Source of the DNA: Lactobacillus johnsonii
GTDB lineage: Bacteria; Bacillota; Bacilli; Lactobacillales; Lactobacillaceae
Direction: 5' to 3'
Assembly: GCF_014058685.1 (NCBI RefSeq)
Contig: NZ_CP059055.1
Location: 1,054,001 to 1,118,000, forward strand
DNA: 64,000 nt
Below, in pieces: positions 36,795 to 45,235 of the stretch. Position numbers and translations under genes: made by a program. The notes under the pieces were generated by a model. The model made no database searches. It saw only the letters and a program-made list of their open reading frames with translations, and was not told the origin of the DNA. How positions within the stretch are numbered: the first letter of the stretch is position 1; every line of letters begins with the position of its first letter.

Positions 36795-38300
36795 TTAATT
36801 TGCTAATTTAATTCTTTTATCGGCAACTTGTTTAATAAAATACTGGTCATGGTCAATTAAAAGCATTGCTGGCTTTATTTCTTGTAGTAAATTAATCAAT
36901 TGATCTTGATTAAAGACATCTAGATAGTTTGCTGGTTCATCCCATAAATACAAATCTGCTGGCTCAAGTAGTGATTTAGCTAAAGCAATTCTTTTCTGTT
37001 GTCCCATACTCATCTCTTCAATTGGCACATTAAAGTTAGTTCGAGGAAAGCCCATCTTTTTTAAAATATTCAGAAGATCTTTATAAGATAATTTTTGATG
37101 AAGCGCAAAATTCTTTAAACTCCCTTTATGTATTGTGAAATCTTGTGGTAAATACGAAATCCTTAACCCATTAGCTAGCTGATATTTTCCGCTACTGTTT
37201 ACTGGGGCTTTATTCAATAAGAATTTTAAAAAAGTGGATTTTCCAGAGCCATTTTTACCTTCAAGTGCAACAATGCCATGATTTTTTACTATCAAATTCA
37301 AACTAGAAAATAGGTGTTTATTTTCTACCTTCAGACCTAAACCTCTAGTTTCAAGAAGAGTAGAATGATAATTTGATTGAAAGTTCATCGTTAATTTTGG
37401 TATATCTTCAATATTAACCATCAATCCTTCTTGTTCTTCAATCTTTTTATCCATTCTATTTCTACGTGTAATAGATTTCTTCATCATTTTGGCAGCTGCA
37501 TGTCCAATCGCAGCCTTATTTACTCTAGCTCTACGGTTAAGAATATATTGTGTTTTTTGTCCCAAATTTTTTCTAGCTTCTATTTTTTGTGCCCAATGAT
37601 AAAATTGTTCTTTTTGATTATGTAAGTTTTTAATTTCGCCAGCTATTTTTTCATTCTTTTCACGATTGAATTCATCACGTGCTTCTTTAATTTGTTCATA
37701 TGTTGCATAAGTCCCTTGATATAAATGAATTTCAGTATTTTTAATTGCTAAAACATGATCAGTTACTTGATTTAAAAAATTACGATCATGACTTACAACA
37801 ATATATCCTTTATGATGCTTAGTTAAATATTTACAGATTTCCTGACGACTTTCTTCATCTAAATGATTTGTAGGCTCATCAATAAGAGGAAAAGAATTTT
37901 GATCAATAAATGATAAAGCTAATAAAATTTTGGTCTGTTCTCCACCGCTTAAAGTATTGAATGGCTGCCAGATTAAATTTGAGTCAATGTGCATTAAATT
38001 CAGCTCACGCTCTAGTTTCCATTGTTCAAACATAATTTGATCTTGTAATTCGTATAAAGTGATATTAGCTGGATCCTTAATCCTAATTGGATAATAGGAA
38101 AAATTCAATTTAGTTTGAATTTCACCTCTTCCAACTAATTTTCCCTGTAAAAGATTAAGAAAAGTTGTTTTTCCTCGTCCATTTCTACCAACTAATCCTA
38201 ACTTCCAAGAGCTATCTAAGTCTAGATTTAAATTATTAAAAATATTGTTGCTGCTATCTTCATATTTAAATGATACATTCGAAATTTTAATACTACCCAT
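36795..38300 (-). CDS. ABC-F ribosome-protection-type ATPase, Lsa/Vga-like
   Basis: The 501-residue protein has two ABC domains and no membrane helices. ABC1: Walker A GRNGRGKTT (about 38-46), signature LSGGEQTK, Walker B PLIDEPTNHLD. A helical linker follows (about 215-305). ABC2: Walker A GKNGSGKST, signature MSMGQQKR, Walker B LYLWDEPANYLD. The GRNGRGKT loop and WDEPANYLD are typical of antibiotic-resistance ABC-F proteins, which bind the ribosomal E site and dislodge drugs such as lincosamides, streptogramins A and pleuromutilins. The attenuator-type leader upstream strongly supports a drug-induced role. Which drugs are involved is inference; intrinsic lower-level protection is possible. 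Confidence 0.85.
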   Translation of the reverse strand: MGSIKISNVSFKYEDSSNNIFNNLNLDLDSSWKLGLVGRNGRGKTTFLNLLQGKLVGRGEIQTKLNFSYYPIRIKDPANITLYELQDQIMFEQWKLERELNLMHIDSNLIWQPFNTLSGGEQTKILLALSFIDQNSFPLIDEPTNHLDEESRQEICKYLTKHHKGYIVVSHDRNFLNQVTDHVLAIKNTEIHLYQGTYATYEQIKEARDEFNREKNEKIAGEIKNLHNQKEQFYHWAQKIEARKNLGQKTQYILNRRARVNKAAIGHAAAKMMKKSITRRNRMDKKIEEQEGLMVNIEDIPKLTMNFQSNYHSTLLETRGLGLKVENKHLFSSLNLIVKNHGIVALEGKNGSGKSTFLKFLLNKAPVNSSGKYQLANGLRISYLPQDFTIHKGSLKNFALHQKLSYKDLLNILKKMGFPRTNFNVPIEEMSMGQQKRIALAKSLLEPADLYLWDEPANYLDVFNQDQLINLLQEIKPAMLLIDHDQYFIKQVADKRIKLAN

Positions 38301-38302
38301 TT

Positions 38303-38480
38303 AAATCACCTCGAAAAAAGAGCCTGCACTTATGACAAGTACAGACTCTTCATATTTTTATGTATTAAAAGAAGATCATGTCCGTCTAATAATCTTGTCA
38401 AAAGTGCATAGTTCATCCCTTTAATAAAAAACGAATAATTTTAACTATGCTTAGTTTTGCAAGATTAAAGACGCAACAGC
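38303..38480 (-). promoter_or_regulatory. transcription attenuator leader of the ABC-F gene
   Basis: On the minus strand a terminator (13-bp stem AGAGTCTGTACTT/AAGTGCAGGCTCT, plus 38319-38349, then six T) stands between promoter and gene, immediately before the ribosome binding site CGAGGTG. Leader segment TGCACTTTTGACAAG (38394-38408) pairs 14 of 15 with CTTGTCATAAGTGCA (38325-38339), the loop and 3' arm of the terminator, forming an antiterminator. Segment GCATAGTT (38443-38450) pairs perfectly with AACTATGC (38406-38413) and would block the antiterminator. Candidate tiny leader ORFs are ATG CAC TTT TGA (38398-38409, AAAGGG site) and TTG CGT CTT TAA (38465-38476, AAGGG site). A likely promoter is TTGATT-17-TATCTT around 38520-38550. 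Confidence 0.8.
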
Positions 38481-38590
38481 GACCCTTCTTTCTAAAGGTG
38501 AATTTCAATTGATAAAATTAAGATATCATGAAATTCGATCAAAATCAATCATAAATAGTTAATTTATATCTCAGTAGCGCTATCTATTAC

Positions 38591-38780
38591 TCAATATTCT
38601 TTGATGACTTTTATAATTTTATAAATAACTCCAATCAACAATCGACTTCCGCCGATAATCAAAAAACTAGTCCAATATACATCTAATCTCTGCTGATATA
38701 CATTCACCAGGATTAAAAATATGAGTAAAACTAACATTCCCACTATAGATCTTATTTGTTTTTTTCTTGTTTGGCAGCAT
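38591..38780 (-). pseudogene. small two-helix membrane protein, frameshifted at an A7 run
   Basis: A strong GGGAGGG site precedes the ATG at 38780 (MLPNKKK). After AAG and seven A residues the zero frame soon stops. The next frame reads QIRSIVGMLVLLIFLILVNV, then YQQRLDVYW, then FLIIGGSRLLIGVIYKIIK and stops at 38591. Taking one A from the run restores a 62-residue protein with two membrane helices. It may be dead, or may vary by slippage. An internal ATG could still give about 49 residues. The function is unknown. Confidence 0.6.
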
Positions 38781-38828
38781 TTTCAACCCTCCCATCTACA
38801 AAACAATTATGACTTAACTAATTATAAA

Positions 38829-38864
38829 AACTCCACAAAGTATTTGTAAATACTTTGTGGAGTT
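38829..38864. repeat. 36-bp perfect palindrome
   Basis: Two perfect 17-bp arms, AACTCCACAAAGTATTT and its reverse complement, surround a GT centre. It may be a terminator or a remnant of a mobile element end; no gene directly uses it. Confidence 0.6.
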
Positions 38865-38894
38865 AACTATATTTTTCTCCAATATAATATTTAA

Positions 38895-39008
38895 GATGAG
38901 GTGGCTCATCAAAAGTTCTATGCTTGCTACTTAAAGCAAAACCAAACTCGTCTTATGCCTTTAATTGAAAAATTGCAGGATCAATGGAGTAAATATGATC
39001 AAATGTAA
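38895..39008 (+). pseudogene. short C-terminal gene remnant
   Basis: A 37-residue open stretch without a start ends LMPLIEKLQDQWSKYDQM. It looks like the C-terminal helix of a winged-helix regulator (HxlR or MarR style), but it is too short to name. A terminator follows immediately, as expected for a real gene's tail. Confidence 0.3.
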
Positions 39009-39045
39009 AAAGCCGATTGCTTCTTCACTAAGCAATCGGCTTTTT
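39007..39045. terminator. bidirectional terminator before the YeiH gene end
   Basis: A 16-bp perfect stem AAAAAGCCGATTGCTT/AAGCAATCGGCTTTTT with a 7-nt loop lies 9 nt from the YeiH stop codon. Confidence 0.93.
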
Positions 39046-39053
39046 ATCATTAT

Positions 39054-40085
39054 TTAAAAGAATAACTTACTCATAATAATCATGAAGATCATCAAGCAAG
39101 TAGAACTAATTGCAGCAGCCCCAAAGACGGTACCACCACGTTTGAAGATAACACTGAAGTTAACTGAAATACCTAAAGCGGCCATTGCCATCCCCAAAAA
39201 TACATATGCTGCTTGAACTAAGCCATCTAAAACTACTGGTGGGAATGGTAAGAAAGTACCCAAAATACTGGTTAAAATAAATCCGCCTAAGAACCAAGGA
39301 ATTGGTAATTTCTTAGGTGCTTGTGTATGGTCTTGCGCACTTTCTTTTACCAGTCTTCTTTGGTACCAGTATCCAATTATTAAAGCAACTGGTGCTAAAA
39401 GTAAAACACGTGATAATTTCATAATTAATGCACTATCTAAACTTGCTTCACCAAAAGCACTACCAGCTGCAATAGCATGGGCAATTTCGTGAAGAGATCC
39501 ACCAGCAACAATACCAAATTGTGAATCTGTTAACCCAAGCATTGGTTTAATCACAATTTCTAAGAGTGTAAATACTGTTCCCATCACACAAACTACGGCA
39601 ACAGCAAGTACCTCGTTTTCTCTTTTACGTTCTTCATCTCTACTCTCAATTTGAGGGGAAACGCCCATTACAGCAGCTGCTCCACAAATTCCGCAGCCAC
39701 AAGCTGATAACACTGCTAGTTCATCTTCTGCCCCAAATTTTTTACTAAGCCAGTAAGTCAAAACAATCGTTCCACTTACCCCTAGCATTGCAACTAAAAT
39801 TGTTTTAATACCAGCATCAGCTAGCTTAGTAAGATTAAGTCTAAAACCCAGTAAAATGATTCCTAATCTCAAAAACTTATTAGAAATAAAACCAATCCCT
39901 GGTGCTGCTTCTTCTCTTACCCCAACTGGTAACACCTGCAGCGAAATTCCTAATAAAAGGGCAATTACCAACGCACCAATCAGGTTGACATAAGGTAATT
40001 TTGCTAGAAAAATACCTGCCACGGAACAAATTAAAGTCATTGCAGCTGCAAGACCAAATGATTTACTCTTAACAATACTTATCAA
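39054..40085 (-). CDS. YeiH-family putative sulfate/anion exporter
   Basis: The 343-residue membrane protein has about ten helices. It carries the family stretch AVLSACGCGICGAAAVMGVSPQ near 125-146 and GSLHEIAHAIAAG near 196-208. YeiH proteins (UPF0324) are annotated as putative sulfate exporters on limited evidence. No ATG is available, and the start is TTG at 40085 with GGAGG 8 nt upstream. It is monocistronic. Confidence 0.85.
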   Translation of the reverse strand: MISIVKSKSFGLAAAMTLICSVAGIFLAKLPYVNLIGALVIALLLGISLQVLPVGVREEAAPGIGFISNKFLRLGIILLGFRLNLTKLADAGIKTILVAMLGVSGTIVLTYWLSKKFGAEDELAVLSACGCGICGAAAVMGVSPQIESRDEERKRENEVLAVAVVCVMGTVFTLLEIVIKPMLGLTDSQFGIVAGGSLHEIAHAIAAGSAFGEASLDSALIMKLSRVLLLAPVALIIGYWYQRRLVKESAQDHTQAPKKLPIPWFLGGFILTSILGTFLPFPPVVLDGLVQAAYVFLGMAMAALGISVNFSVIFKRGGTVFGAAAISSTCLMIFMIIMSKLFF

Positions 40086-40267
40086 TAAAAATACCTCCAG
40101 TTTAATTGCTTATTCCCACCCAGGAAAATTTACAGAATAAGCAATCATATAGTGTTTTAAAGTGATTCTTTCTCGAAAGCAAAATTCTTATAGTACTATA
40201 CTATCTAATCCAATAATTAAAGTAAAATAATATGCTCACAAGATCACAAATGTTTTTATTGATATAA

Positions 40268-40301
40268 AAAGGACGAAAGCCTAAATTATACTTTCATCCT
40301 T
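40268..40301 (-). terminator. terminator overlapping the end of the 153-residue membrane gene
   Basis: AAGGATGAAAG pairs with CTTTCGTCCTT (one wobble) on the minus strand, and TTTTTA follows. The 5' arm includes the last codons of the gene. Confidence 0.8.
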
Positions 40302-40742
40302 CAATTTTGTGATATTATTCATAAAATCTTTCAAATCAATTACAGTCTCAAATGTTAAGAAAAACAGTAAAGCTTTAATCCAAGAGCGACTAAGTAAAAA
40401 GAAAAAGCAAATTGCTAATGATATAAGCCCTATTCCCACAAACAAAGCTAAGGCAGTTAACTTTGCTCCAAATAAATTAACGACCTCCTTAAAACTGCTT
40501 GGCTCATTTTTAACTAATAAAGATAGGTCATGATATTGCTTACTAGTCCTTACTCGAAATGATAAAAAAGTAAATACGGTTCCAATAATAATTAAGCCGG
40601 CTCCAAGTAATTGAAATAAAAGGCTCATTGGAGGCTGTCTAAACATTAAAATGCCTCCAAGAATTAGCAAGATGTCCGCAAGCAAATTATAACGTAAACG
40701 TTTATTTTCTAATTTAGTAAAAATTAATTCATTCGAATCCAT
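40281..40742 (-). CDS. hypothetical four-helix membrane protein
   Basis: The 153-residue protein has two N-terminal helices (about 20-38 and 40-62) and two further helices (about 92-112 and 118-136). I do not recognise the family. AAGGA precedes the ATG. It has its own terminator and no evident partner. Confidence 0.7.
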   Translation of the reverse strand: MDSNELIFTKLENKRLRYNLLADILLILGGILMFRQPPMSLLFQLLGAGLIIIGTVFTFLSFRVRTSKQYHDLSLLVKNEPSSFKEVVNLFGAKLTALALFVGIGLISLAICFFFLLSRSWIKALLFFLTFETVIDLKDFMNNITKLKDESII

Positions 40743-40795
40743 ACTTCATATCCTTTAATATTCTTCTTTCTACCAGTATACTGGTTAAACTAAAA

Positions 40796-40826
40796 ATGAC
40801 CAAGAGCAATTTTAACTCTTGGTCAT
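40796..40826 (-). terminator. terminator of the 36-residue membrane peptide gene
   Basis: An 11-bp perfect stem (ATGACCAAGAG with CTCTTGGTCAT) is followed by TTTTTA on the minus strand. Confidence 0.9.
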
Positions 40827-40835
40827 CTAGGTCAA

Positions 40836-40946
40836 TTAACGTCCTTTATGAACTGTGTAATTTTCAACTGGAATTGGCTGGGCTTTAAGCTCAACTGCAC
40901 CATACAAAATACCGATTAAACCGGCTATTACTAATAATTGGGACAT
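40836..40946 (-). CDS. 36-residue single-helix membrane peptide
   Basis: The frame begins ATG at 40946 behind AGGAGTCC and encodes MSQLLVIAGLIGILYGAVEL, then a short polar tail ending TVHKGR. One hydrophobic helix spans about residues 3-19. A strong ribosome binding site and its own terminator just after the stop argue that it is a real gene. No function is recognised; it resembles small membrane proteins without known family. It could instead be part of a leader RNA. Confidence 0.6.
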   Translation of the reverse strand: MSQLLVIAGLIGILYGAVELKAQPIPVENYTVHKGR

Positions 40947-41008
40947 ATTCAGGACTCCTCTCTTGGAATCTTCCCCCAGTACCTATCTTACAGGCTTAAG
41001 TCTACTTT

Positions 41009-41572
41009 TCAAAATAAAAAGACTTGTGTTGCAGGTGTCAAAGAAAGCCAAATCCAATAAAAAGTCATCATAATTACCGCTAAATAAGACATCATAGTTA
41101 AAAAGTTTTCAAAGCAGCCTCCAACTTTATAATGAATTGGTGACTTTCTTTTTTTCTTATAAAATGGCGCTAGCCACTCTACTCCTTGCTTACTGAAACT
41201 ATCTTCAACTAGATGCAAAAAATAGCCAATTACCAGCCCAAACCAAAGCGCACTCCAATAATTCTGAGAAGTTAAGTTGTTGATATGAATAGGAATAAAT
41301 TTATTCATTAAATAATATAGACCACCAGAAAAAATGGCCCAGCCAAGGAAAGAATGAGTAATCCCACGATGTTTAAGAAAAAGACTAAAATTAATCACTG
41401 ACTTCTTGCTTGCAGAACTGTTATATTCATCAATATCAGGTAAAGAAGCGCCAATCGCAGTCGCAGCCAGAATAATAATGTTGTTAACTGGATCAATCAA
41501 TAGCCGATTAGTTAATAATAAGCTTAGTTCCACGATTGCAATACTGCAAATTCGATGTGACCTAGTTAGCAC
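41009..41572 (-). CDS. YdjM-family membrane-bound metal-dependent hydrolase
   Basis: The 187-residue membrane protein of the YdjM (DUF457) family has a GTG start with AAAGGGTGAG upstream. Conserved features are SLPDIDEYNS near residue 43, the LKHRGITHSFLGW motif near 65 and GYFLHLVEDSF near 125, whose His and Asp residues form the family's putative metal site. The family is linked to membrane-bound hydrolase activity, but the biochemical role is not established. Confidence 0.85.
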   Translation of the reverse strand: MLTRSHRICSIAIVELSLLLTNRLLIDPVNNIIILAATAIGASLPDIDEYNSSASKKSVINFSLFLKHRGITHSFLGWAIFSGGLYYLMNKFIPIHINNLTSQNYWSALWFGLVIGYFLHLVEDSFSKQGVEWLAPFYKKKRKSPIHYKVGGCFENFLTMMSYLAVIMMTFYWIWLSLTPATQVFLF

Positions 41573-41653
41573 TTCTTCTCACCCTTTCTAGAACATATAT
41601 TCTATTTTAACAAAATTACCACTAGAATGGGAACTTGTATACGCCAAGGTATA

Positions 41654-41683
41654 AAAAAACTCTAGTTTTGCACTAGAGTTTTT
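41654..41683 (-). terminator. terminator after the substrate-binding-like gene
   Basis: An 11-bp stem AAAAACTCTAG/CTAGAGTTTTT with a 7-nt loop lies about 40 nt beyond the stop. Confidence 0.88.
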
Positions 41684-41723
41684 AAGTAATATCATTTTAT
41701 AGCTTTACATAATTATTTTACTT

Positions 41724-42326
41724 TTAATTGATAGTTTCTTTTAATATCTTGCTCAATTCTTCTACTCGCTGATCTTCTGGTTTAGCAATAAAAGCATATT
41801 CTTCAGTGAGTTGTTTTCCATCTCGCAACAAGAACAACTTTTGTACTTGGTCATCATCAATGTGGGCGGCTGTTTTTTCATTCATGATTAAGTAGCCAGA
41901 TCCAGATTCAACCATTAAAACTGCTTCTCCTAAGGTTTCAACCGCAAGTAAATCACTATCAACTTGAAGAACATCTTTTAAATAGTGGTATTCACTCTTT
42001 TCTTCCTCTACTCCTGCTACCAGAATGCAAGGCAAATTCTTTAAATCACTCACTTCAAAAGTTTGTTGATATTTATTAAAATTACCCGCTTGCACCAGGG
42101 CCACTAAAGCAACCTCATCAACCGGATAAGTAGCTAGTTGCTGATAAATAATATGCCTTGAATTAACTAAGACTGCATCTAACTCATTGTTTTGAATCTT
42201 ATCTTCAATCTCATCATATGAAACAGGCTCTAAACTCACCTTTTCATCTTTATATAAAGTTTGCCATTTATCTGCTGCCTTTTCCAACTCATATCTACTT
42301 AAATTTTTTAAATATCCAATCTTCAT
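41724..42326 (-). CDS. LysR-type effector-binding domain protein lacking HTH
   Basis: The protein has 200 residues from the ATG at 42326 (AGGTG site). It looks like the periplasmic-binding-protein-type effector domain of LysR regulators (MKIGYLKNL start; ELDAVLVNSRHI; SGSGYLIMNEKTA; EYAFIAKPEDQRVEELSK end). There is no N-terminal winged helix, and none is encoded upstream, where only 60 nt separate it from the epimerase gene. It may be a stand-alone ligand-binding protein or a decayed regulator kept in frame. The role is unknown. Confidence 0.55.
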   Translation of the reverse strand: MKIGYLKNLSRYELEKAADKWQTLYKDEKVSLEPVSYDEIEDKIQNNELDAVLVNSRHIIYQQLATYPVDEVALVALVQAGNFNKYQQTFEVSDLKNLPCILVAGVEEEKSEYHYLKDVLQVDSDLLAVETLGEAVLMVESGSGYLIMNEKTAAHIDDDQVQKLFLLRDGKQLTEEYAFIAKPEDQRVEELSKILKETIN

Positions 42327-42345
42327 TTTTTCACCTGTATACAAA

Positions 42346-42378
42346 ATAAGACCTTGATCTTTCAACCAAAGTCTTATT
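42346..42378 (-). terminator. hairpin after the aldose epimerase gene
   Basis: AATAAGAC pairs with GTCTTATT, extended by one mismatch and two more pairs, and TTTTG follows on the minus strand. Transcription may partly continue into the next gene. Confidence 0.7.
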
Positions 42379-42386
42379 TATCTTAA

Positions 42387-43274
42387 TTACTTAGCTTTGT
42401 CATGAAACGCAATTGTAAAACCATTCTCCCAAACTTCATTTGGAGCAATATGATTCATTCCACGTTTATGTTCTAGTTGGCCATCACTGTCTAACGTATC
42501 TGCAATTCCCCACCAAGGTTCAATACAGATATAGTTACCTGCCTTAGGATACTGTGACCACAAACCCACAAATGGTGCATTTTCCATTTTGACATTAATA
42601 TGGTAGTCACTCTTATCAGTTCTAATAGAAATCTTGTTAGGCTGCTTTAATTCAAAGACCCAGGCATCATCCTTAAACAATTTATCACTAATTTCAAACA
42701 GTGAATCAGTTGCGAGCAAGGAACGATTTTCCCAGTCAAGATATGGTGCCTTTAAAGGAATCTTCACATGGTCCATTGAAGGATCAAACTTAAAGTAGTA
42801 ATCATTCTTATTCAAACCATTATCAGTTGGCAAATTAAAGCCAGGGTGTCCCCCAATACCAAAGATCATTTCTTTAGTATCAGTATTCGTTACTGTAAAG
42901 TGTTCTTCCAGTAAATTATTCACTAAACTGTAAGATACTCTTAGTTCAAAATCAAATGGATACATTTTTTTAGTATCTTCATTAGACGTTAGAAGGAAAA
43001 CAATGTGCTTATCATCTTGTTCTTCAACAGTAAATTGTGCATCCCGAGCAAAACCATGTTGTCCCATATGGTAAGTTTTACCATCATAAGTATATTGATC
43101 GTCCTTTAAACGCCCAACTACTGGGAACAAAACCGGAGCGTGACGTCCCCAAATTTCGGGATCTGCCTGCCACATGTATTCTCGACCACTGTTTACATCT
43201 TTAACACTTTGAATTTCAGCACCCTTATCAGAAAGTGTTACTGTTAAAAAATTATTCTTTAATTGATAATCCAT
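42387..43274 (-). CDS. aldose 1-epimerase family protein (LacX-like)
   Basis: The 295-residue protein belongs to the galactose-mutarotase-like superfamily. Family landmarks are GRHAPVLFPVVGRL near 43-56, the catalytic-type histidine in YHMGQHGFAR near 74, and GIGGHPGFNLP near 140. Members convert alpha and beta anomers of sugars, and LacX-like ones have no fixed substrate. It lies 27 nt downstream of hslU and may share its transcript. Confidence 0.86.
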   Translation of the reverse strand: MDYQLKNNFLTVTLSDKGAEIQSVKDVNSGREYMWQADPEIWGRHAPVLFPVVGRLKDDQYTYDGKTYHMGQHGFARDAQFTVEEQDDKHIVFLLTSNEDTKKMYPFDFELRVSYSLVNNLLEEHFTVTNTDTKEMIFGIGGHPGFNLPTDNGLNKNDYYFKFDPSMDHVKIPLKAPYLDWENRSLLATDSLFEISDKLFKDDAWVFELKQPNKISIRTDKSDYHINVKMENAPFVGLWSQYPKAGNYICIEPWWGIADTLDSDGQLEHKRGMNHIAPNEVWENGFTIAFHDKAK

Positions 43275-43301
43275 AATTTAACTTCTCTTTATCTACTAAA
43301 A

Positions 43302-44696
43302 TTACAAAATAAATTTTGTTAAGTCTTTATTAATAATTATATCACTCAATTTTTGATCAACATACTTCTGAGTAATAGTGATCTCACCCATGTTCATATC
43401 TGGTCCTTCGTAAAGAACATCTTCAAGTAATTTTTCTAAAATAGTTGCTAAACGACGTGCACCAATATTGTCAGTTCCCTGATTTACTTCAAAAGCTATT
43501 TGAGCAATTCGATCAATTGCTTCTTGAGTAAAGACCAATTTAATACCATCAGCCTTAAGAAGTGCAATATATTGCTTCAAAAGTGAGTTTTGAGGATCCT
43601 TTAAGATCTTAACAAAGTCTTCTTGAGTCAAGGCATTTAATTCGACACGAATTGGGAAACGTCCTTGTAATTCTGGAATTAAATCGCTTGGCTTACTTTC
43701 AGCAAAAGCACCAGCCGCAATAAATAGGATATGGTCAGTAGATACAGGACCATACTTCGTAGAAACAGTTGAACCCTCAACAATTGGTAAGATATCTCTT
43801 TGTACACCTTCACGAGAAACTTCACCAGAGGTCTTCTTGTTACCCGCAGTGATCTTATCAATTTCGTCGATAAAGATAATACCATTTTGTTGAGTACGCT
43901 CAATTGCACGTTGATAGAGAGAATCGTAGTTAATTAACTTCTTTGACTCTTCTTGAATTAAAACTTCACGTGCATCTGATACTTTTAGTGTACGCTTAAC
44001 AGTCTTCTTAGGCATTAAGTCGCCCATCAAACTTGACATGTCAATTCCCATTTGGCCCATCATATCACCCATGGGGTTTACTTTGGGAGCTTGTTCTACT
44101 TCGATGGTAACTTCACGATTCTCAAGTAATCCCTTATTAAGTTGATCAGCTACACTAAGGCGTTCATTACGAATATCATCAGTTACTTCTTCATTATCTT
44201 GAGGTTGATTCATGTTGAAGTTACCAGAAAGCATTTGCATCATTTGTTGCATCGAATTTTCACGGTTTTCACGCTTAATTCCTGGCACAATTAATTTAAC
44301 TAGACGATTATTAGCTTTCTTAGTAGCTTGCATTTTAACATGTTCAAATTGATCTTTTTCCTCCATTCGAACTGCTTCTTCAACTAAGTCACGGACCATT
44401 GATTCAACATCACGTCCAACATAACCAACTTCAGTAAACTTAGTTGCTTCAACCTTTACAAAAGGTGCGTCAACAATCTTAGCAAGTCGACGTGCAATTT
44501 CTGTCTTACCTACACCAGTAGGACCAGCCATTAACATGTTTTTTGGCGTAATATCTTGTTGCATTTGCTTTGGCAATTGCAATCTACGATAACGGTTATA
44601 CAATGCAACAGCAACAGACTTTTTAGCTTCGTTTTGGCCAATAATATATTTATCAAGTAATTCTACAATTTGTTTTGGAGTTTTTTCTTCAGTCAA
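43302..44696 (-). CDS. hslU: HslUV protease ATPase subunit HslU (ClpY)
   Basis: HslU is the AAA+ unfoldase that feeds substrates into the HslV peptidase. It has 464 residues and a TTG start with AGGTG 7 nt upstream. Walker A is GPTGVGKTE (58-66), the GYVGRD pore loop is near 93, Walker B is [10 protein letters not shown], and the Arg-rich sensor [16 protein letters not shown] is near the C-terminus. The long inserted I-domain lies between. It follows hslV by 10 nt. Confidence 0.97.
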   Translation of the reverse strand: MTEEKTPKQIVELLDKYIIGQNEAKKSVAVALYNRYRRLQLPKQMQQDITPKNMLMAGPTGVGKTEIARRLAKIVDAPFVKVEATKFTEVGYVGRDVESMVRDLVEEAVRMEEKDQFEHVKMQATKKANNRLVKLIVPGIKRENRENSMQQMMQMLSGNFNMNQPQDNEEVTDDIRNERLSVADQLNKGLLENREVTIEVEQAPKVNPMGDMMGQMGIDMSSLMGDLMPKKTVKRTLKVSDAREVLIQEESKKLINYDSLYQRAIERTQQNGIIFIDEIDKITAGNKKTSGEVSREGVQRDILPIVEGSTVSTKYGPVSTDHILFIAAGAFAESKPSDLIPELQGRFPIRVELNALTQEDFVKILKDPQNSLLKQYIALLKADGIKLVFTQEAIDRIAQIAFEVNQGTDNIGARRLATILEKLLEDVLYEGPDMNMGEITITQKYVDQKLSDIIINKDLTKFIL

Positions 44697-44706
44697 AATA
44701 ATTCAC

Positions 44707-45231
44707 CTAGATTTCATCAGTAGTAATGTGGTCATCTGTAAACACATCAATTCCGGAAGCAATCTTAACAGCTTCTTTAGCAATTTCACTTGCGCTCATT
44801 CCATTGCTGTGGCGAGTCATGGCAATTGCAGCTGCTTGGGCAAAATTACCACCAGAACCAATAGCTACCACGTCTTCATCTGGTTCAAGCACTTCACCAT
44901 TACCAGAAATTAATAGTAAGTCTTTATCATTAAAAGCAATTACCATAGCTTGTAATTTAGCTAAAGTTGGATCTTTACGCCAGCTTTGAGCCATTTCAAC
45001 GGCAGCTCTACGTAAGTCACCTGAATAAGTTTCAAGCTTTCCTTCAAGCATATCTTGTAAGCTAACTGCATCTGCAACACCGCCAGCAAAGCCGATTACT
45101 ACTTGATCATGATAAATTCTTCTAATCTTTTTAGCAGTTGCCTTAGCAATAACTTTTTCACCTAAGGTAACTTGACCATCTCCAGCGATGGCTGTTTTAT
45201 TGTTATATCTAACAGAACAAATTGTTGTCAT
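44707..45231 (-). CDS. hslV: HslUV protease peptidase subunit HslV (ClpQ)
   Basis: HslV is the proteasome-like peptidase of the HslUV complex. The 174-residue protein begins MTTICSVRYNNK. Thr2, exposed after Met removal, is the expected nucleophile as in the N-terminal-threonine HslV type, with GDGQVTLGE and Lys near 33 following. It sits between xerC (4 nt) and hslU (10 nt) in the standard Firmicutes order. Confidence 0.96.
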   Translation of the reverse strand: MTTICSVRYNNKTAIAGDGQVTLGEKVIAKATAKKIRRIYHDQVVIGFAGGVADAVSLQDMLEGKLETYSGDLRRAAVEMAQSWRKDPTLAKLQAMVIAFNDKDLLLISGNGEVLEPDEDVVAIGSGGNFAQAAAIAMTRHSNGMSASEIAKEAVKIASGIDVFTDDHITTDEI

Positions 45232-45235
45232 ATTA

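Larger units (their letters stand above)
38301..39053. other. 750-bp zone without an intact gene
   Basis: From left to right it holds the ABC-F ribosome binding site and attenuator (to about 38480), its promoter region, a frameshifted small membrane gene, a perfect 36-bp palindrome, a 37-residue gene remnant and a terminator. The layout suggests a locus that lost one or two small genes. Confidence 0.6.

Noticed and set aside
38330-38414. 28-codon frame MNYALLTRL... in the ABC-F leader
   Set aside because: Its purine-rich site abuts the ATG with no spacing, and translation would run through the attenuator; kept only as a remote alternative to the shorter leader peptides.
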